This document shows, one piece after another, positions 6,761 to 14,558 of a stretch of DNA of 21,078 nucleotides; within the stretch, counting starts at the first letter, position 1, and every line of letters begins with the position of its first letter. Under the pieces are notes generated by a model. The model saw only the letters and a list, made by a program, of their open reading frames with translations. It was not told the DNA's origin and ran no database searches. The translations under genes and the position numbers were made by a program. The stretch is from an uncultured Bacteroidales bacterium. Lineage in GTDB: Bacteria > Bacteroidota > Bacteroidia > Bacteroidales > UBA932. The stretch is from assembly GCA_937900465.1 (NCBI GenBank), contig CALCEJ010000113.1:1-21078 (forward strand). The letters run 5' to 3'.

Positions 6761-8413
6761 ATGGAGTTCAAGTCCGTAAATAAAATCCTTGAAGAGAGCT
6801 TCCGAAAGAACTGGGATCTTCCCGCCCTGAGCAATTATCAGGGCGTTACCCTCTTCTACAGAGACGTCGCAACAAGGGTCGCGATGCTTCACGCGGCATA
6901 TGAGATATGCGGCCTTAAGAAAGGAGACAAAATCGCCGTTTGTTCACGCAACCAGGCAAACTGGGGCGTAAGCTTTCTCTCAGCCATTACATATGGGGCG
7001 GTCGCCGTACCCATCCTTCACGAATTCAAGTCCGGTAATATCCATTATCTTGTCAATCACTCAGAGGCCAGGGTCCTTTTTGTCGATGAGGTTATATGGG
7101 AAGGGCTTAATCCTGATGAGATGCCTGCCATAGCCGCTATCATCCAGATTAATACGCTAAAGGTGCTCTACTGCAACTCTGACGGGATTTCCCGGGCGCG
7201 GGCGCGCCTGAACGAGATATTCGGAAGAAAGTACCCGAAGGGGTTCGAGCCCGAGGACGTCAACTACTACGAAGACTCTCCCGAAGAGCTTGCCATCATC
7301 AACTACACTTCCGGAACCTCCGGCTTCTCAAAGGGAGTGATGATTCCCTACAGGGCGCTATACTCCAATATACACTTCGCCGCTGAAGATGCCTGTCCTA
7401 TGCTGAAGGCCGGAATGAACGTAGTCTCGATGCTTCCTACCGCCCATATGTACGGAATGATGTTCGAGTTCCTGTTCGAGATGACGATAGGGATGCACGT
7501 CCATTTCCTTACCCGCGCCCCGAGCCCCAAGATCATAATGAAGGCTTTTGCGGAGATCAAACCGGACATCATAATCGCCGTCCCCCTCATTATCGAGAAG
7601 GTTTACAAGTCAAAGCTGAAGCCCATAATCGACAAGAACAAGTACCTGATGGCAATCCCCATCGTGGACAAGGTAATCGAAAAGCGCTTCTGCCAGGAAC
7701 TGACGAGCTCCTTCGGAGGAAAGTTCGAGGAAGTCATCCTGGGCGGTGCCGCATTCAATCCCGAAGTCGAGAAATTCCTTCACCGGATCGGCTTCCACTA
7801 CACTGTGGGCTATGGAATGACAGAATGTGCCCCTATCATAGGCTATGCCCATTGGGACAAAGTAAAGGTAGGTTCCGCCGGACGTGCAGCCCTCGGGATG
7901 AAGATCCGGATAGACTCCCCGGATCCTATGAATATCCCCGGCGAGGTCCAGGTTTCCGGCCCCAACGTCTGCCTTGGTTATTACCGCAACGAGGATGCTA
8001 CCCGTGAGGCTTTCACAGAGGACGGCTGGTTCAAAACCGGCGATATGGGCGTACTCGATTCCGACGGATATCTCTTCCTCCGCGGGCGCTCGAAGTGTAT
8101 GATACTGGGCCCGTCCGGTCAGAACATCTATCCGGAAGAAATCGAGGCGGTGATAAATACCGCGACGTACGTGGTGGATTCGCTCGTAATCGAGGATGAC
8201 GGCGGACTTACCGCCCTGATCTATCCGGACTATCATCAGGCGGAACTCGACGGAATGACCGTGGAGGACCTGAAAAAACGCATTCAGGAAGCCCTTCCTG
8301 CGATCAATCAGGAGATTCCCAACTACGCCAAGATCCGTAAGATCGAGTTCTTGCCCGAGGATTTCGAGCGTACCCCCAAGAAAAGCATCAAACGTTACCT
8401 GTATCAGAGATAA
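6761..8413 (+). CDS. AMP-forming acyl-CoA ligase (long-chain fatty acid CoA ligase type)
   Basis: An enzyme of the adenylate-forming superfamily that activates a fatty acid with ATP and then loads it on CoA. It is 550 residues long. Motifs in order are the P-loop YTSGTSGFSKG (182-192; Ser replaces the usual second Thr), LPTAHMYGMMFEF (about 226-238), the adenine-binding GYGMTECAPI (about 349-358), TGDMGVLDSDGYLFLRGR (about 426-443), the hinge and A8 region with IYPEEIE, and a C-terminal catalytic Lys in RTPKKSIKRYL. No signal peptide is seen, so it is cytoplasmic or membrane-associated. The stop codon directly abuts the next ATG. The substrate is uncertain. The general architecture fits bacterial FadD/FAA1-like enzymes. 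Confidence 0.9.
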   Translation: MEFKSVNKILEESFRKNWDLPALSNYQGVTLFYRDVATRVAMLHAAYEICGLKKGDKIAVCSRNQANWGVSFLSAITYGAVAVPILHEFKSGNIHYLVNHSEARVLFVDEVIWEGLNPDEMPAIAAIIQINTLKVLYCNSDGISRARARLNEIFGRKYPKGFEPEDVNYYEDSPEELAIINYTSGTSGFSKGVMIPYRALYSNIHFAAEDACPMLKAGMNVVSMLPTAHMYGMMFEFLFEMTIGMHVHFLTRAPSPKIIMKAFAEIKPDIIIAVPLIIEKVYKSKLKPIIDKNKYLMAIPIVDKVIEKRFCQELTSSFGGKFEEVILGGAAFNPEVEKFLHRIGFHYTVGYGMTECAPIIGYAHWDKVKVGSAGRAALGMKIRIDSPDPMNIPGEVQVSGPNVCLGYYRNEDATREAFTEDGWFKTGDMGVLDSDGYLFLRGRSKCMILGPSGQNIYPEEIEAVINTATYVVDSLVIEDDGGLTALIYPDYHQAELDGMTVEDLKKRIQEALPAINQEIPNYAKIRKIEFLPEDFERTPKKSIKRYLYQR

Positions 8414-8818
8414 ATGGAAAAATTCGACCGCAGCTACCTGGAGATGGCATCCGTATGGGCAAAGAATTCCTACTGCAAGAGACGTCAGGTGGGAGCCCTT
8501 CTGGTCAAGGACAGGATGATTATTTCCGACGGATATAACGGAACCCCTTCCGGGTTCGAGAATGTGTGTGAGGAAGATGGTGTGACAAAGCCTTACGTCC
8601 TTCACGCGGAGGCTAATGCGATCACAAAGGTCGCCAAGTCCGGGAACAGCAGCGACGGCGCGACCCTCTATGTCACGGCGTCCCCCTGCCTCGAGTGCTC
8701 CAAACTCATCATCCAGTCCGGAATCAAGCGTGTGGTCTATTCGGACGAATACCGTCTCACTGACGGAGTGGACCTCCTCAGAAGGGCCGGGATTGAAGTG
8801 GAAAAAGTGGACCTCTGA
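8414..8818 (+). CDS. dCMP deaminase (ComEB-like zinc deaminase)
   Basis: This 134-residue cytidine/deoxycytidylate deaminase converts dCMP to dUMP, feeding thymidylate synthesis. Zinc ligands and catalytic Glu are visible as HAEANAI (H64, E66) and SPCLECSK (C92, C95). CKRRQVGALLVKD near residues 21-33 and GYNGTPSGFENVCEE (40-54) are typical of the dCMP deaminase branch. The ATG follows the preceding stop with no gap, and the TGA stop overlaps the next ATG by one base (8818), so translation is probably coupled in both directions. Confidence 0.93.
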   Translation: MEKFDRSYLEMASVWAKNSYCKRRQVGALLVKDRMIISDGYNGTPSGFENVCEEDGVTKPYVLHAEANAITKVAKSGNSSDGATLYVTASPCLECSKLIIQSGIKRVVYSDEYRLTDGVDLLRRAGIEVEKVDL

Positions 8819-10389
8819 TGAAAAGGGACGGGGTCATACTAAGGATAGTTGAGGTCCTCCTCGGGGTGGTCCTCGGGGTTCTCCTTACCGTTACGGTCAC
8901 ACGCTACCGCGCGAGTCGTCACATCGTGGAGGCGCGTTACGGGGACTGGTACAAGCTGAACTATATCCTTGGCTTTGTCGGAGACAACTACGTTGACACC
9001 ATCGATGTCAACGGAATGACGGACGCTGCCGTTGCCGCAGCGCTCTCGAGCCTTGACCCCCATTCTACATATCTTCCCCCCGTAAAGCACACTGAAGCCC
9101 AGGAAGAGCTTGCCGCGAATTTCGAAGGGATAGGCATCCAGTTCAATGTGCCTGCGGATACCGCCATCGTCCTCGAGGTTATCTCCGGCGGCCCTGCCGA
9201 AAAGGCCGGACTCCAGCCCGGAGACCGCCTCCTGAAGGTTGACGACAAGGTTATAGCCGGTGTGGGCTTCCCCCAGGACAGTATGGTGCGCCGTATGAAG
9301 GGACCTTCCGGGACCAAGGTTCTCGTAACGGTAAAACGTAATTCTGAGATTATTCCTTTCGACATCACCCGCGGGAAAATACCCCTTCACAGCGTAGATG
9401 CCGCGTTTATGGTGAATGACACTACCGGATTTGTCCGTGTCTCGAAGTTCTCCAGCACGACCTATTCTGAGTTTACAGGCGCAGCCTCAACCCTTCTCAA
9501 TTCGGGAATGAAGCGCCTCGTCATAGACCTCAGGGACAATAACGGAGGGTATTTGAACCAGGCCCTTCTCCTGTCCAATGAATTCCTCGAGAGGGGAGAT
9601 ACGATAGTGTACCTGAAGGGGCTTCACCGCAAAAAGGAAGTTTACCGGGCTGACGGCTCCGGCTCTCTCCGGGACATTCCGGTTACGGTCCTCATAAGCG
9701 AGAATTCCGCCTCCTCCTCCGAGATATTCGCCGGAGCTATCCAGGATAACGACAGGGGAGTCATCGCCGGTCGCCGTTCCTTCGGAAAGGGACTGGTCCA
9801 GGAACCTCTCGATTTCATCGACGGCTCCGGAATCCGCCTTACCGTCGCCCGTTACTACACCCCTTCGGGCCGATGCATCCAGAAACCCTACGATAATTAC
9901 GACTACGACATATACAACCGCTATATGGACGGGGAGGTATTCTCCGCTGACAGCGTAAAGCTCGATACCAGCGATGTCCATCATACCCGGTCCGGGCGCG
10001 TCGTCTATGGAGGCGGCGGCATAATGCCGGACGTGTTCGTCCCCCTGGATACGACGAAGGCAACGCCCTTTTTCGTCGCCTGCAACCGGAAGACGACCCA
10101 GATGAGATTCGCCTCTTCGATGTTCGACAAATACCGCGACAGGCTGCTTTCGATAGATTCCTTCGAGGAGATGGACCGTTTCCTCAGGGATGTTTCCCTT
10201 GCCTCGCAGTTTCGCGAGTTCGCTCTTTCAAAGGACGGAATCAAGGCTTCCGAGAAGGAGTGGAAGGAAACCCTTCCTTATCTCGAGCCCCAGATCAACG
10301 CCCTTGTGGCAAGATATTCAAAACTCGGCGACAACGCTTTTTACAAGTATTATCTGCCGGTTGACAATACAGTGACCGTAGTACTATGA
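8818..10389 (+). CDS. S41 family C-terminal processing peptidase (CtpA/Prc type)
   Basis: A serine protease of 523 residues that trims or degrades envelope proteins from their C-termini. One N-terminal hydrophobic segment (about 8-28) anchors it, with the body in the periplasm. A PDZ domain lies at about 100-180 (FEGIGIQF, SGGPAEKAGLQPGDRLLKVD). The peptidase core includes LVIDLRDNNGG (234-244) and the Ser/Lys dyad: S299 in NSASSSEIFAGA and K324 in RSFGKGLVQ. The 25-residue spacing equals that of E. coli Prc. The C-terminal 130 residues are helical and charged. Its start overlaps the dCMP deaminase stop, and its own stop overlaps the next start by 4 nt. Confidence 0.95.
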   Translation: MKRDGVILRIVEVLLGVVLGVLLTVTVTRYRASRHIVEARYGDWYKLNYILGFVGDNYVDTIDVNGMTDAAVAAALSSLDPHSTYLPPVKHTEAQEELAANFEGIGIQFNVPADTAIVLEVISGGPAEKAGLQPGDRLLKVDDKVIAGVGFPQDSMVRRMKGPSGTKVLVTVKRNSEIIPFDITRGKIPLHSVDAAFMVNDTTGFVRVSKFSSTTYSEFTGAASTLLNSGMKRLVIDLRDNNGGYLNQALLLSNEFLERGDTIVYLKGLHRKKEVYRADGSGSLRDIPVTVLISENSASSSEIFAGAIQDNDRGVIAGRRSFGKGLVQEPLDFIDGSGIRLTVARYYTPSGRCIQKPYDNYDYDIYNRYMDGEVFSADSVKLDTSDVHHTRSGRVVYGGGGIMPDVFVPLDTTKATPFFVACNRKTTQMRFASSMFDKYRDRLLSIDSFEEMDRFLRDVSLASQFREFALSKDGIKASEKEWKETLPYLEPQINALVARYSKLGDNAFYKYYLPVDNTVTVVL

Positions 10390-11657
10390 AGCGACTGATT
10401 ACAATCTTATTCCTTGCGGCCGCCCTTTGCGGGACTGCTTTCTCCCAGCACAGGGAGAATCCGGAGTTTGCGCGCCTCCTCAGGGAAGACCTTTCCCGCG
10501 CAGGCGTAAGTACTCATTCCTATGAGTTTGACCCCGTTTCCGACACAAAGGCGCCAAGAGGCTTCAAACCCTTCTATATCAGTCACTACGGCCGGCACGG
10601 CTCCAGGTCTGACTGGTGGGCTGAGGCTTATGCGGAAGTGAGGGATATCCTTGAAAAGGCAAAGGTTGAGGGTAACCTCACCGCGGAAGGCGAGGAATTC
10701 CTCGGAGAAACCCTCACCGTCATTGCAAACCACAACGGAATGAACGGGCGGCTTACCCCGAAGGGCGCGCGTGAGCACGAGCAAATCGCCCGGAGAATGT
10801 TCAAGCGCTACCGGCGCGTCTTCACAAGGGGAAATCACCGAATCCGCTCCATCTCCTCCGTCGCTCCCCGCTGCATTATCTCGATGACGGGCTTTACGAG
10901 CCGTCTTTCCAAGCTCTGCCCGAAGCTCGACTTCTACTGGGATTCCGGCGAGACGCTCCAGAAGTACATTTCTTCGGATGCGACCCCGTGGGCCTGGAAG
11001 GAATCCGAGAAGGAGCTCAAGGAACTCCGGGACAGTTTCAATCCCGATACTACGACTATCCTCTCAACCCTTTTCAAGGATCCTGAGGCTGCAAGGAAGG
11101 ATATTCAGAGCCCAAGGGATTTTCAGGAGCGCCTCCTTCACGTCGCCCGTACTGCGGACGCTTTTGAGATGACACCGTCCCCGTTCCGTCATTTCCCTTT
11201 CGAGGTCGTGTATGATTTCTGCACTTACTACAGCGTGGAGATGTATCTCCGCCAGAACAATTCCGCCGAATACGGCGATAACAGAATGCCAGAGGGAAAG
11301 CCCCTTGTGATGGATATTATAGGCAAGGCCGATGAGGTTATCCAGAAAGGTACATACGCCGCTGACCTTCGGTTCGGCCACGATTACGGGCTTATGGGCC
11401 TTGTCGGATATCTCGGGATAGAGGGCGTCGGCGACAGGCTGACGGCCACCGAGGCCAGGGACGTGTGGTTCGGACCCCAGCGGATTCCGTTCGCTTCGAA
11501 CCTCCAGATGATATTCTACCGGAACAGTAAGGGTGAGGTCCTGGTGAAGTTCCTCTACAACGAGAAAGAGGCATACCTCAGCGGCCTTGGAAGTTACAGC
11601 GGTCCCTACTACCGCTGGGAAGACGTGAAAGCTCATACGCTAGCAAAGAATTATTGA
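10386..11657 (+). CDS. Secreted histidine acid phosphatase, MINPP/phytase-like
   Basis: A branch-2 histidine phosphatase of 423 residues that likely removes phosphate from inositol polyphosphates or other phosphomonoesters. A signal peptide is clear (MKRLITILFLAAALCGTAFS, cleavage before Q21). The phosphate pocket is YGRHGSRSDWW (R70, H71, G72), and the proton-donor pair is H332-D333 in LRFGHDYGLMGLV. These spacings match multiple inositol polyphosphate phosphatase-like proteins of gut Bacteroidota. The protein is exported to the periplasm, outer surface or vesicles. The ATG overlaps the end of the protease gene by 4 nt, and asnS starts 4 nt after the stop. Substrate identity is inferred from the family only. 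Confidence 0.88.
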   Translation: MKRLITILFLAAALCGTAFSQHRENPEFARLLREDLSRAGVSTHSYEFDPVSDTKAPRGFKPFYISHYGRHGSRSDWWAEAYAEVRDILEKAKVEGNLTAEGEEFLGETLTVIANHNGMNGRLTPKGAREHEQIARRMFKRYRRVFTRGNHRIRSISSVAPRCIISMTGFTSRLSKLCPKLDFYWDSGETLQKYISSDATPWAWKESEKELKELRDSFNPDTTTILSTLFKDPEAARKDIQSPRDFQERLLHVARTADAFEMTPSPFRHFPFEVVYDFCTYYSVEMYLRQNNSAEYGDNRMPEGKPLVMDIIGKADEVIQKGTYAADLRFGHDYGLMGLVGYLGIEGVGDRLTATEARDVWFGPQRIPFASNLQMIFYRNSKGEVLVKFLYNEKEAYLSGLGSYSGPYYRWEDVKAHTLAKNY

Positions 11658-11661
11658 AGAT

Positions 11662-13059
11662 ATGGTGAAAAGGACAAAAATCAAACAGCTCCTCGCTTCA
11701 GCTCCGGGCGTGGAGGTACTCGCAAAAGGATGGGTAAGGACAAAACGAGGCAACAAGCAGATCAAATTCATCGCCCTTAACGACGGTTCAACGATTAATA
11801 ATATCCAGGTCGTTGCAGATACCGCGGTAATCGACGAGGATACCCTCCGCCGTGTTACGACGGGAGCCTCGCTCGCCGTCAGGGGACAGCTTGTCGAATC
11901 TGTCGGCAGCGGCCAGGCGGTGGAAATCCAGGCCTCCGAAATCGAAGTGCTCGGAGAGTGTGACCCTATGCGGTTTCCCCTCCAGAAGAAGGATACGACC
12001 CTCGAGTATCTCAGGTCCGTAGCCCATATGAGGCTCAGGACCAACACCTTCGGCGCCGTTCTGAGAATCCGTAACGCCATGGCGTTCGCTATCCATAAGT
12101 TTTTCAACGAGAAGGGATTCGTCTATCTGCATACCCCGCTTATCACTGAATCCGATGCAGAGGGAGCAGGCGATATGTTCCAGGTCACGACCCTGGACCT
12201 TAAGAACATCCCCCTTGACAAGAAGGGAAATGTGGACTTTTCGAAAGATTTCTTCGGAAAGAAGACTTCCCTGACCGTTTCCGGTCAGCTGGAAGGTGAA
12301 CTGGGCGCGACTGCCGTAGGCGAGATATATACCTTCGGTCCTACCTTCAGGGCTGAGAATTCCAATACCCCGCGCCACCTTGCGGAGTTCTGGATGATTG
12401 AGCCCGAAATGGCATTCTACGACATCGTGGACGATATGGAACTCGCCGAAGAGTTTGTCAAATACCTTGTCCAGTATGCGCTCGACAACTGCATGGACGA
12501 TCTCCGCTTCCTTAACGACAAGTATGATGACGGTCTCATAGAGCGTATGCAGAGCGTCCTTGGCATCCCCTTCCAGAGGGTTACTTATACGGAGGCTGTG
12601 GAAATCCTTGAGAAGGCAATTGCGGACGGCGTGAAGTTCGAGTATCCCGTTCACTGGGGAACGGACTTCCAGAGCGAGCACGAACGTTACCTCGTGGAAA
12701 AGTACTTCCGTAAGCCCGTTATCCTCATCGACTTCCCGAAGGATATCAAGGCCTTCTATATGAAGCAGAACGAGGACGGAAAGACCGTGGCGGCCATGGA
12801 CTGCCTGGTCCCCGGCATCGGCGAGATCATCGGTGGAAGCGAGCGTGAGGCGTCCCTTGAGAAGCTTGAGGCCCGAATCGACGAACTTGGAATGTCCCGC
12901 AAGAACCTCGAGTGGTATATCGACACCCGCCGTTACGGTAGCGTTCCCCACAGCGGATTCGGCCTCGGATTCGAGCGCCTGCTTCTGTTTGTCACAGGAA
13001 TGTCCAACATCCGTGACGTCATCCCGTTCCCCCGTACCCCGAAAAACGCAGAATTTTAA
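11662..13059 (+). CDS. asnS: Asparaginyl-tRNA synthetase
   Basis: A class IIb aminoacyl-tRNA synthetase that charges tRNA-Asn. It is 465 residues long, the normal length for bacterial AsnRS. An N-terminal OB-fold anticodon-binding domain covers about residues 17-105 (VLAKGWVRTKRGNKQIKFI). Motif 2 is FRAENSNTPRHLAEFWMIEP (about 229-248), and motif 3 is SGFGLGFERLLLFVTG (about 430-445). The NTPRHLAEFWMIEPE sequence and the length favour AsnRS over AspRS. It is tightly packed between the phosphatase gene (4-nt gap) and udk (9-nt gap). Confidence 0.97.
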   Translation: MVKRTKIKQLLASAPGVEVLAKGWVRTKRGNKQIKFIALNDGSTINNIQVVADTAVIDEDTLRRVTTGASLAVRGQLVESVGSGQAVEIQASEIEVLGECDPMRFPLQKKDTTLEYLRSVAHMRLRTNTFGAVLRIRNAMAFAIHKFFNEKGFVYLHTPLITESDAEGAGDMFQVTTLDLKNIPLDKKGNVDFSKDFFGKKTSLTVSGQLEGELGATAVGEIYTFGPTFRAENSNTPRHLAEFWMIEPEMAFYDIVDDMELAEEFVKYLVQYALDNCMDDLRFLNDKYDDGLIERMQSVLGIPFQRVTYTEAVEILEKAIADGVKFEYPVHWGTDFQSEHERYLVEKYFRKPVILIDFPKDIKAFYMKQNEDGKTVAAMDCLVPGIGEIIGGSEREASLEKLEARIDELGMSRKNLEWYIDTRRYGSVPHSGFGLGFERLLLFVTGMSNIRDVIPFPRTPKNAEF

Positions 13060-13068
13060 TCCCCGAAT

Positions 13069-13704
13069 ATGTTAGTGATTGGTATAGCCGGAGGATCCGG
13101 TTCAGGTAAGACCACCGTTGTGAAGACCATCACGACCCAGCTTGAGGGCCGTGTCGTCGTGATTCCCCAGGACTCCTACTACAAGGACTCCAGTCATCTG
13201 CCGATGGAAGAGCGCCACAAGATCAACTTCGACCATCCGGATGCAATCGACTGGAAACTGATGTGCCAGCAAATCCGTGAGCTCAAGGCAGGAAAGACCA
13301 TCGAGCAGCCGGTCTATTCCTACATCACCTGCTCCCGTTCCCAGACAGAGACTGTCACCGTGGAGCCCGCGGACGTAATCATCGTGGAAGGCATCCTGAT
13401 CTTCACTTGCAAGGAACTCCGGGACCAGATGAACATCAAGATATTCGTGGATGCGGACGACGACGACCGCCTTATGAGAATCATCGTCCGTGACGTGGCA
13501 GAGCGTGGAAGGGACGTCCAGATGGCCATAGACCATTACTGCGAGACGGTAAAGCCTATGCACCTTCAGTTCATAGAACCTTCCAAGCGCTATGCGGACA
13601 TCATCGTCCCTCAGGGAGGCCACAACAAGGTAGCGATCGACGTCCTCACAACTACTGTCGACCAGGCTCTGAAACAGGCAAAACGAAGGAAAAAGAAAAA
13701 ATAA
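13069..13704 (+). CDS. udk: Uridine kinase
   Basis: Phosphorylates uridine and cytidine in pyrimidine salvage. It has 211 residues with the P-loop GGSGSGKTT (8-16) at the N-terminus, then DSYYKD, NFDHPDAIDW and QPVYSY, all typical of Udk. RDVAERGRD (about 143-151) forms part of the lid. The C-terminus is lysine-rich (KRRKKKK), with no obvious function. The gap to the next gene is 14 nt. Confidence 0.96.
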   Translation: MLVIGIAGGSGSGKTTVVKTITTQLEGRVVVIPQDSYYKDSSHLPMEERHKINFDHPDAIDWKLMCQQIRELKAGKTIEQPVYSYITCSRSQTETVTVEPADVIIVEGILIFTCKELRDQMNIKIFVDADDDDRLMRIIVRDVAERGRDVQMAIDHYCETVKPMHLQFIEPSKRYADIIVPQGGHNKVAIDVLTTTVDQALKQAKRRKKKK

Positions 13705-13718
13705 TCCCTTTTCGAAGA

Positions 13719-14438
13719 ATGCGTAAACTATCTCCGGACAAGGTATCAGGAATCATTGTCACCGCAAGTTTACATCTGGCGGTGATAATCGTCTTATTGG
13801 CCGCGCAGATAGGATATACGATTCAGAAGGAGAATTCGTTCGTGCTCGATTTCTCAAAGCAGGAAGAAAAGGAGAGGAAGGAAAAGCAGGAGGATCTCCG
13901 GACCGGCGCGCTCGAAAAGCTGGAGGAGATGATAGCAGCCGCGGGACTTGCGGAGGCTCCGAAGAATGTTACCGTAGACAGGTCTTCCCTGAAAGACGAC
14001 AGGAACACGGACGCGGAAAAGCTCTATCGTGATGCCGAGCGCCTCGCCGAGGACCTTCGTAACGGGAAGGGCCTTCCGGAAGAGGAGGACTACATAGACC
14101 CGTTTACGAAGCAGCAGGACCGCTCCCGCGAAAAGTCCGGTGACGACAAGCCATACAGCGGCCCTTCGGTACTGAGCTGGGAACTTACGGGAAGAAGGGC
14201 GGCATCCCTTCCCGTACCGGCTTACAAGGGGTATTACGGCGGCGTCGTAAAGGTGATTATAACGGTGAATACGCAGGGGACGGTAGTCGATGCGAAGATT
14301 GATGAGTCCGCTTCATCGAAGGATGCCCGCCTCCGGGAATTTGCGATTTCCGCAGCCCGCCGCTCCCGCTTCGACATCCGAAGGGATGCCTCCTCCAGAC
14401 AGAACGGATACATCATTTACCAGTTCCTCGCCCAGTAG
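13719..14438 (+). CDS. TonB-like energy transducer
   Basis: A 239-residue inner-membrane protein. One TM helix lies at about 9-31 (VSGIIVTASLHLAVIIVLLA); a His (H19) within the TM is typical of TonB/TolA anchors. Residues about 45-75 are strongly charged (KQEEKERKEKQEDL), predicted coiled coil. The C-terminal domain from about 160 to 239 has the TonB_C pattern: GGVVKVIITVNTQGTVVDAKI, then LREFAISAARRSRF and GYIIYQFL. The Pro-rich Glu/Lys spacer of classical TonB is missing. It is the last gene of the train before the hairpin terminator and lies about 3 kb before the exbB/exbD cluster, so it may be the transducer for that motor. Confidence 0.8.
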   Translation: MRKLSPDKVSGIIVTASLHLAVIIVLLAAQIGYTIQKENSFVLDFSKQEEKERKEKQEDLRTGALEKLEEMIAAAGLAEAPKNVTVDRSSLKDDRNTDAEKLYRDAERLAEDLRNGKGLPEEEDYIDPFTKQQDRSREKSGDDKPYSGPSVLSWELTGRRAASLPVPAYKGYYGGVVKVIITVNTQGTVVDAKIDESASSKDARLREFAISAARRSRFDIRRDASSRQNGYIIYQFLAQ

Positions 14439-14489
14439 AAAGACAAAAAAAAGATAAAACGGCAAGAAACGTAAAAATAGTTGTAAGAC

Positions 14490-14520
14490 CACAGCTTCGG
14501 AACCTTCGGAGCTGTGTTTT
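14490..14520 (+). terminator. Rho-independent terminator after the TonB-like gene
   Basis: The hairpin cacagcttcgga / ttcggagctgtg has 12 pairs (two of them G-T wobbles) around the 3-base loop acc, and is followed by tttt then attatt. It ends the gene train that starts at 2516. An A-rich stretch precedes it, so it might also work in part on the opposite strand. Confidence 0.85.
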
Positions 14521-14537
14521 ATTATTCCCGGACACCA

Positions 14538-14545
14538 TATCTTTA
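14538..14545 (+). promoter_or_regulatory. Possible -7 promoter box for dprA
   Basis: TATCTTTA differs from the Bacteroidota consensus TAnnTTTG only in the last base. It lies just after the terminator and 13 nt before the dprA ATG at 14559. There is no convincing -33 element. A promoter is expected here because the terminator separates dprA from the upstream train. Confidence 0.35.
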
Positions 14546-14558
14546 CGGGAAAAAAGCT

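Noticed and set aside
7610..8605. 331-codon open frame opposite the acyl-CoA ligase and dCMP deaminase genes
   Set aside because: Antisense shadow across two well-supported genes.
11788..12951. 387-codon open frame opposite asnS
   Set aside because: Antisense shadow; asnS is certain from class II motifs.
14514..14558. GTG at 14514 as the dprA start
   Set aside because: It lies within the stem of the terminator; the ATG at 14559 is a better start.
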